61,523 nucleotides of DNA from Caldilinea sp. CFX5 (lineage in GTDB: Bacteria; Chloroflexota; Anaerolineae; Caldilineales; Caldilineaceae): positions 1 to 61,523 of the forward strand of contig QWII01000061.1 in NCBI GenBank assembly GCA_021405325.1, read 5' to 3'. The notes below the pieces were generated by a model, which worked only from the letters and a program-made list of their open reading frames with translations, was not told the origin of the DNA and did no database searches. Both the position numbers and the translations under genes were made by a program. Positions 60,754 to 61,523 of the stretch are shown piece by piece (positions within the stretch are counted from its first letter, which is position 1; every line of letters begins with the position of its first letter).

Positions 60754-61523
60754 TTATTTTGTCCACTGGAAGAGGGGGTCGTTGATCTCGGCAACCAGGG
60801 TGGGTTGGGCGGCGGGGGTGAGAGTCCACAGGTAGAGCAGCGGCGTCTCGCCACGGGCGCGCCGGCCACCGCCTCGGCTTGTCCGCTGGCAACGTCCAGC
60901 AGCCACAAGGTCTGCTGTCCACTGGCGGCATCGCGGGTCAGGTAAGCCAGCCACTTGCCGTCCGCCGACCAACTGGGTTCCTCGCCCGCCACACTGCTCA
61001 GGGTCGTCACCGTGCGTCCCTGGCTGTCCAGCCGCTGCAAGCCTTGCGCCGAACTCACCACCAGCGTCCGTCCATCCGCCGACCACGCCGGACTCCAACT
61101 GTCGATATGGGTCAACTGCTGTAACCCGCTGCCGTCAGCGTTGATGCGGTAGACCCGCCGCTCCACTCCCTGCCACAAGGCGAAGGCCAGCAGCCCCCCG
61201 TCCGGCGCCCAGGCAAAGTCACTCACCCCGGCTGTCCCCTTCCCCGGCAACTCCTCTGTCACACCGGTCGCTACCGTGTACAACCCGATCCGGCTGCGCT
61301 CCCCTTCTCCCACCAGGTACGCCACCTGGCTCCCGTCCGGCGACCAGGCCAACCCACGCTTCGCTTCGCCCCCCGTCGTCACCGCCTTGCTCCGCCCGCT
61401 GCGCAGATCCAGCAGGTGGATTTCGTTGTCCGTCCCCAGATACGCCACCTGTTGACCTGCCGCACTCCCTGCCGCCCCGCGTCCATTCACCCCTAACGCC
61501 TTCGGTTGCCCAACTTCCTCACC
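60754..61523 (-). CDS. TolB-like propeller protein, 5'-partial, frame-shifted
   Basis: The product is open to the right window edge and continues beyond it. TolB/WD40-type blades repeat: AWSPDGSQVAYL, AWAPDGGLLAFALW, AWSADGRTLVVS, SWSADGKWLAYLTRD, each followed by a L-x-D/L strand. Near 60850-60860 the good sequence moves to a second frame, where ARGETPLLYLWTLTPAAQP and EINDPLFQWTK complete a natural C-terminus. A single-base change in the CGGCGTCTCGCCACGGGCG tract explains this, either a real mutation or a sequencing error. Staying in the first frame instead runs on into the next gene. Confidence 0.75.

Overview
The window looks like a chromosomal segment from a Chloroflexota bacterium, most likely of the Anaerolineae/Caldilineae type. 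This is inferred from gene style, not from a marker gene: sugar-ABC lipoproteins with Pro/Thr-rich linkers, a fused shikimate kinase/dehydroquinate synthase, many LysM and Gmad2-like surface proteins, secreted proteins ending in a short YLPxxxR tail, and intergenic spaces packed with inverted repeats. No rRNA, tRNA, CRISPR array, phage or intact insertion sequence was found.

Layout. 1-3.5 kb: a small XRE regulator operon ending in a truncated C39 peptidase, read divergently from a coiled-coil protein across a perfect 52-bp palindrome; then a DUF5678-like/retropepsin pair and a beta-propeller gene. 3.5-13 kb: minus-strand genes, namely two hypotheticals, an M23 peptidase, and a shikimate-pathway run (aroC, aroKB, aroQ) interrupted by a P-loop/MNT/HEPN cassette and a Fic remnant, followed by a sugar-binding lipoprotein. 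13-23 kb: a PhoD-like phosphatase, a membrane protein, a sugar ABC importer (two permeases plus binding protein), an ATPase-nuclease fusion and a PAP2-like protein. 23-30 kb: permease and Rpn nuclease remnants around a large ExeM/NucH nuclease with LysM repeats, then a GDPD esterase, an unknown protein and a Gfo/Idh oxidoreductase. 30-42 kb: a second sugar ABC importer, an HzsA-like haem-motif propeller, a DinB-like protein, zwf, and an AlgG-like beta-helix protein. 42-61.5 kb: a giant Lhr helicase, GNAT acetyltransferase, sulfatase-like hydrolase, lgt, sulfotransferase, lhgO, a LysM-Gmad2 protein, lysA, an EamA transporter, a 37-residue membrane protein, mazG, a double-SBP3/SH3/LysM protein, and a frame-shifted TolB-like propeller running off the right edge.

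How it fits together. The two importers and the lone binding protein point to sugar uptake using an ATPase encoded elsewhere. Lgt would lipidate the binding proteins. The secreted hydrolases (nuclease, phosphatase, epimerase-like helix) suit a scavenger living on extracellular polymers. aroC/aroKB/aroQ and lysA are biosynthetic.

The most unusual layer is non-coding. Many gene boundaries hold a long hairpin or a hairpin built from short repeated words (caggtaga, acacgag, cgtgat, attgagag). One 92-bp element occurs twice, once closing a broken gene. An 83-bp palindrome sits in frame inside lhr. Together with five decayed genes this suggests active small palindromic elements. Three unrelated secreted proteins share the YLPxxxR tail, a candidate undescribed surface-sorting signal. 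Positions and arm lengths were read by eye; no database search was run.
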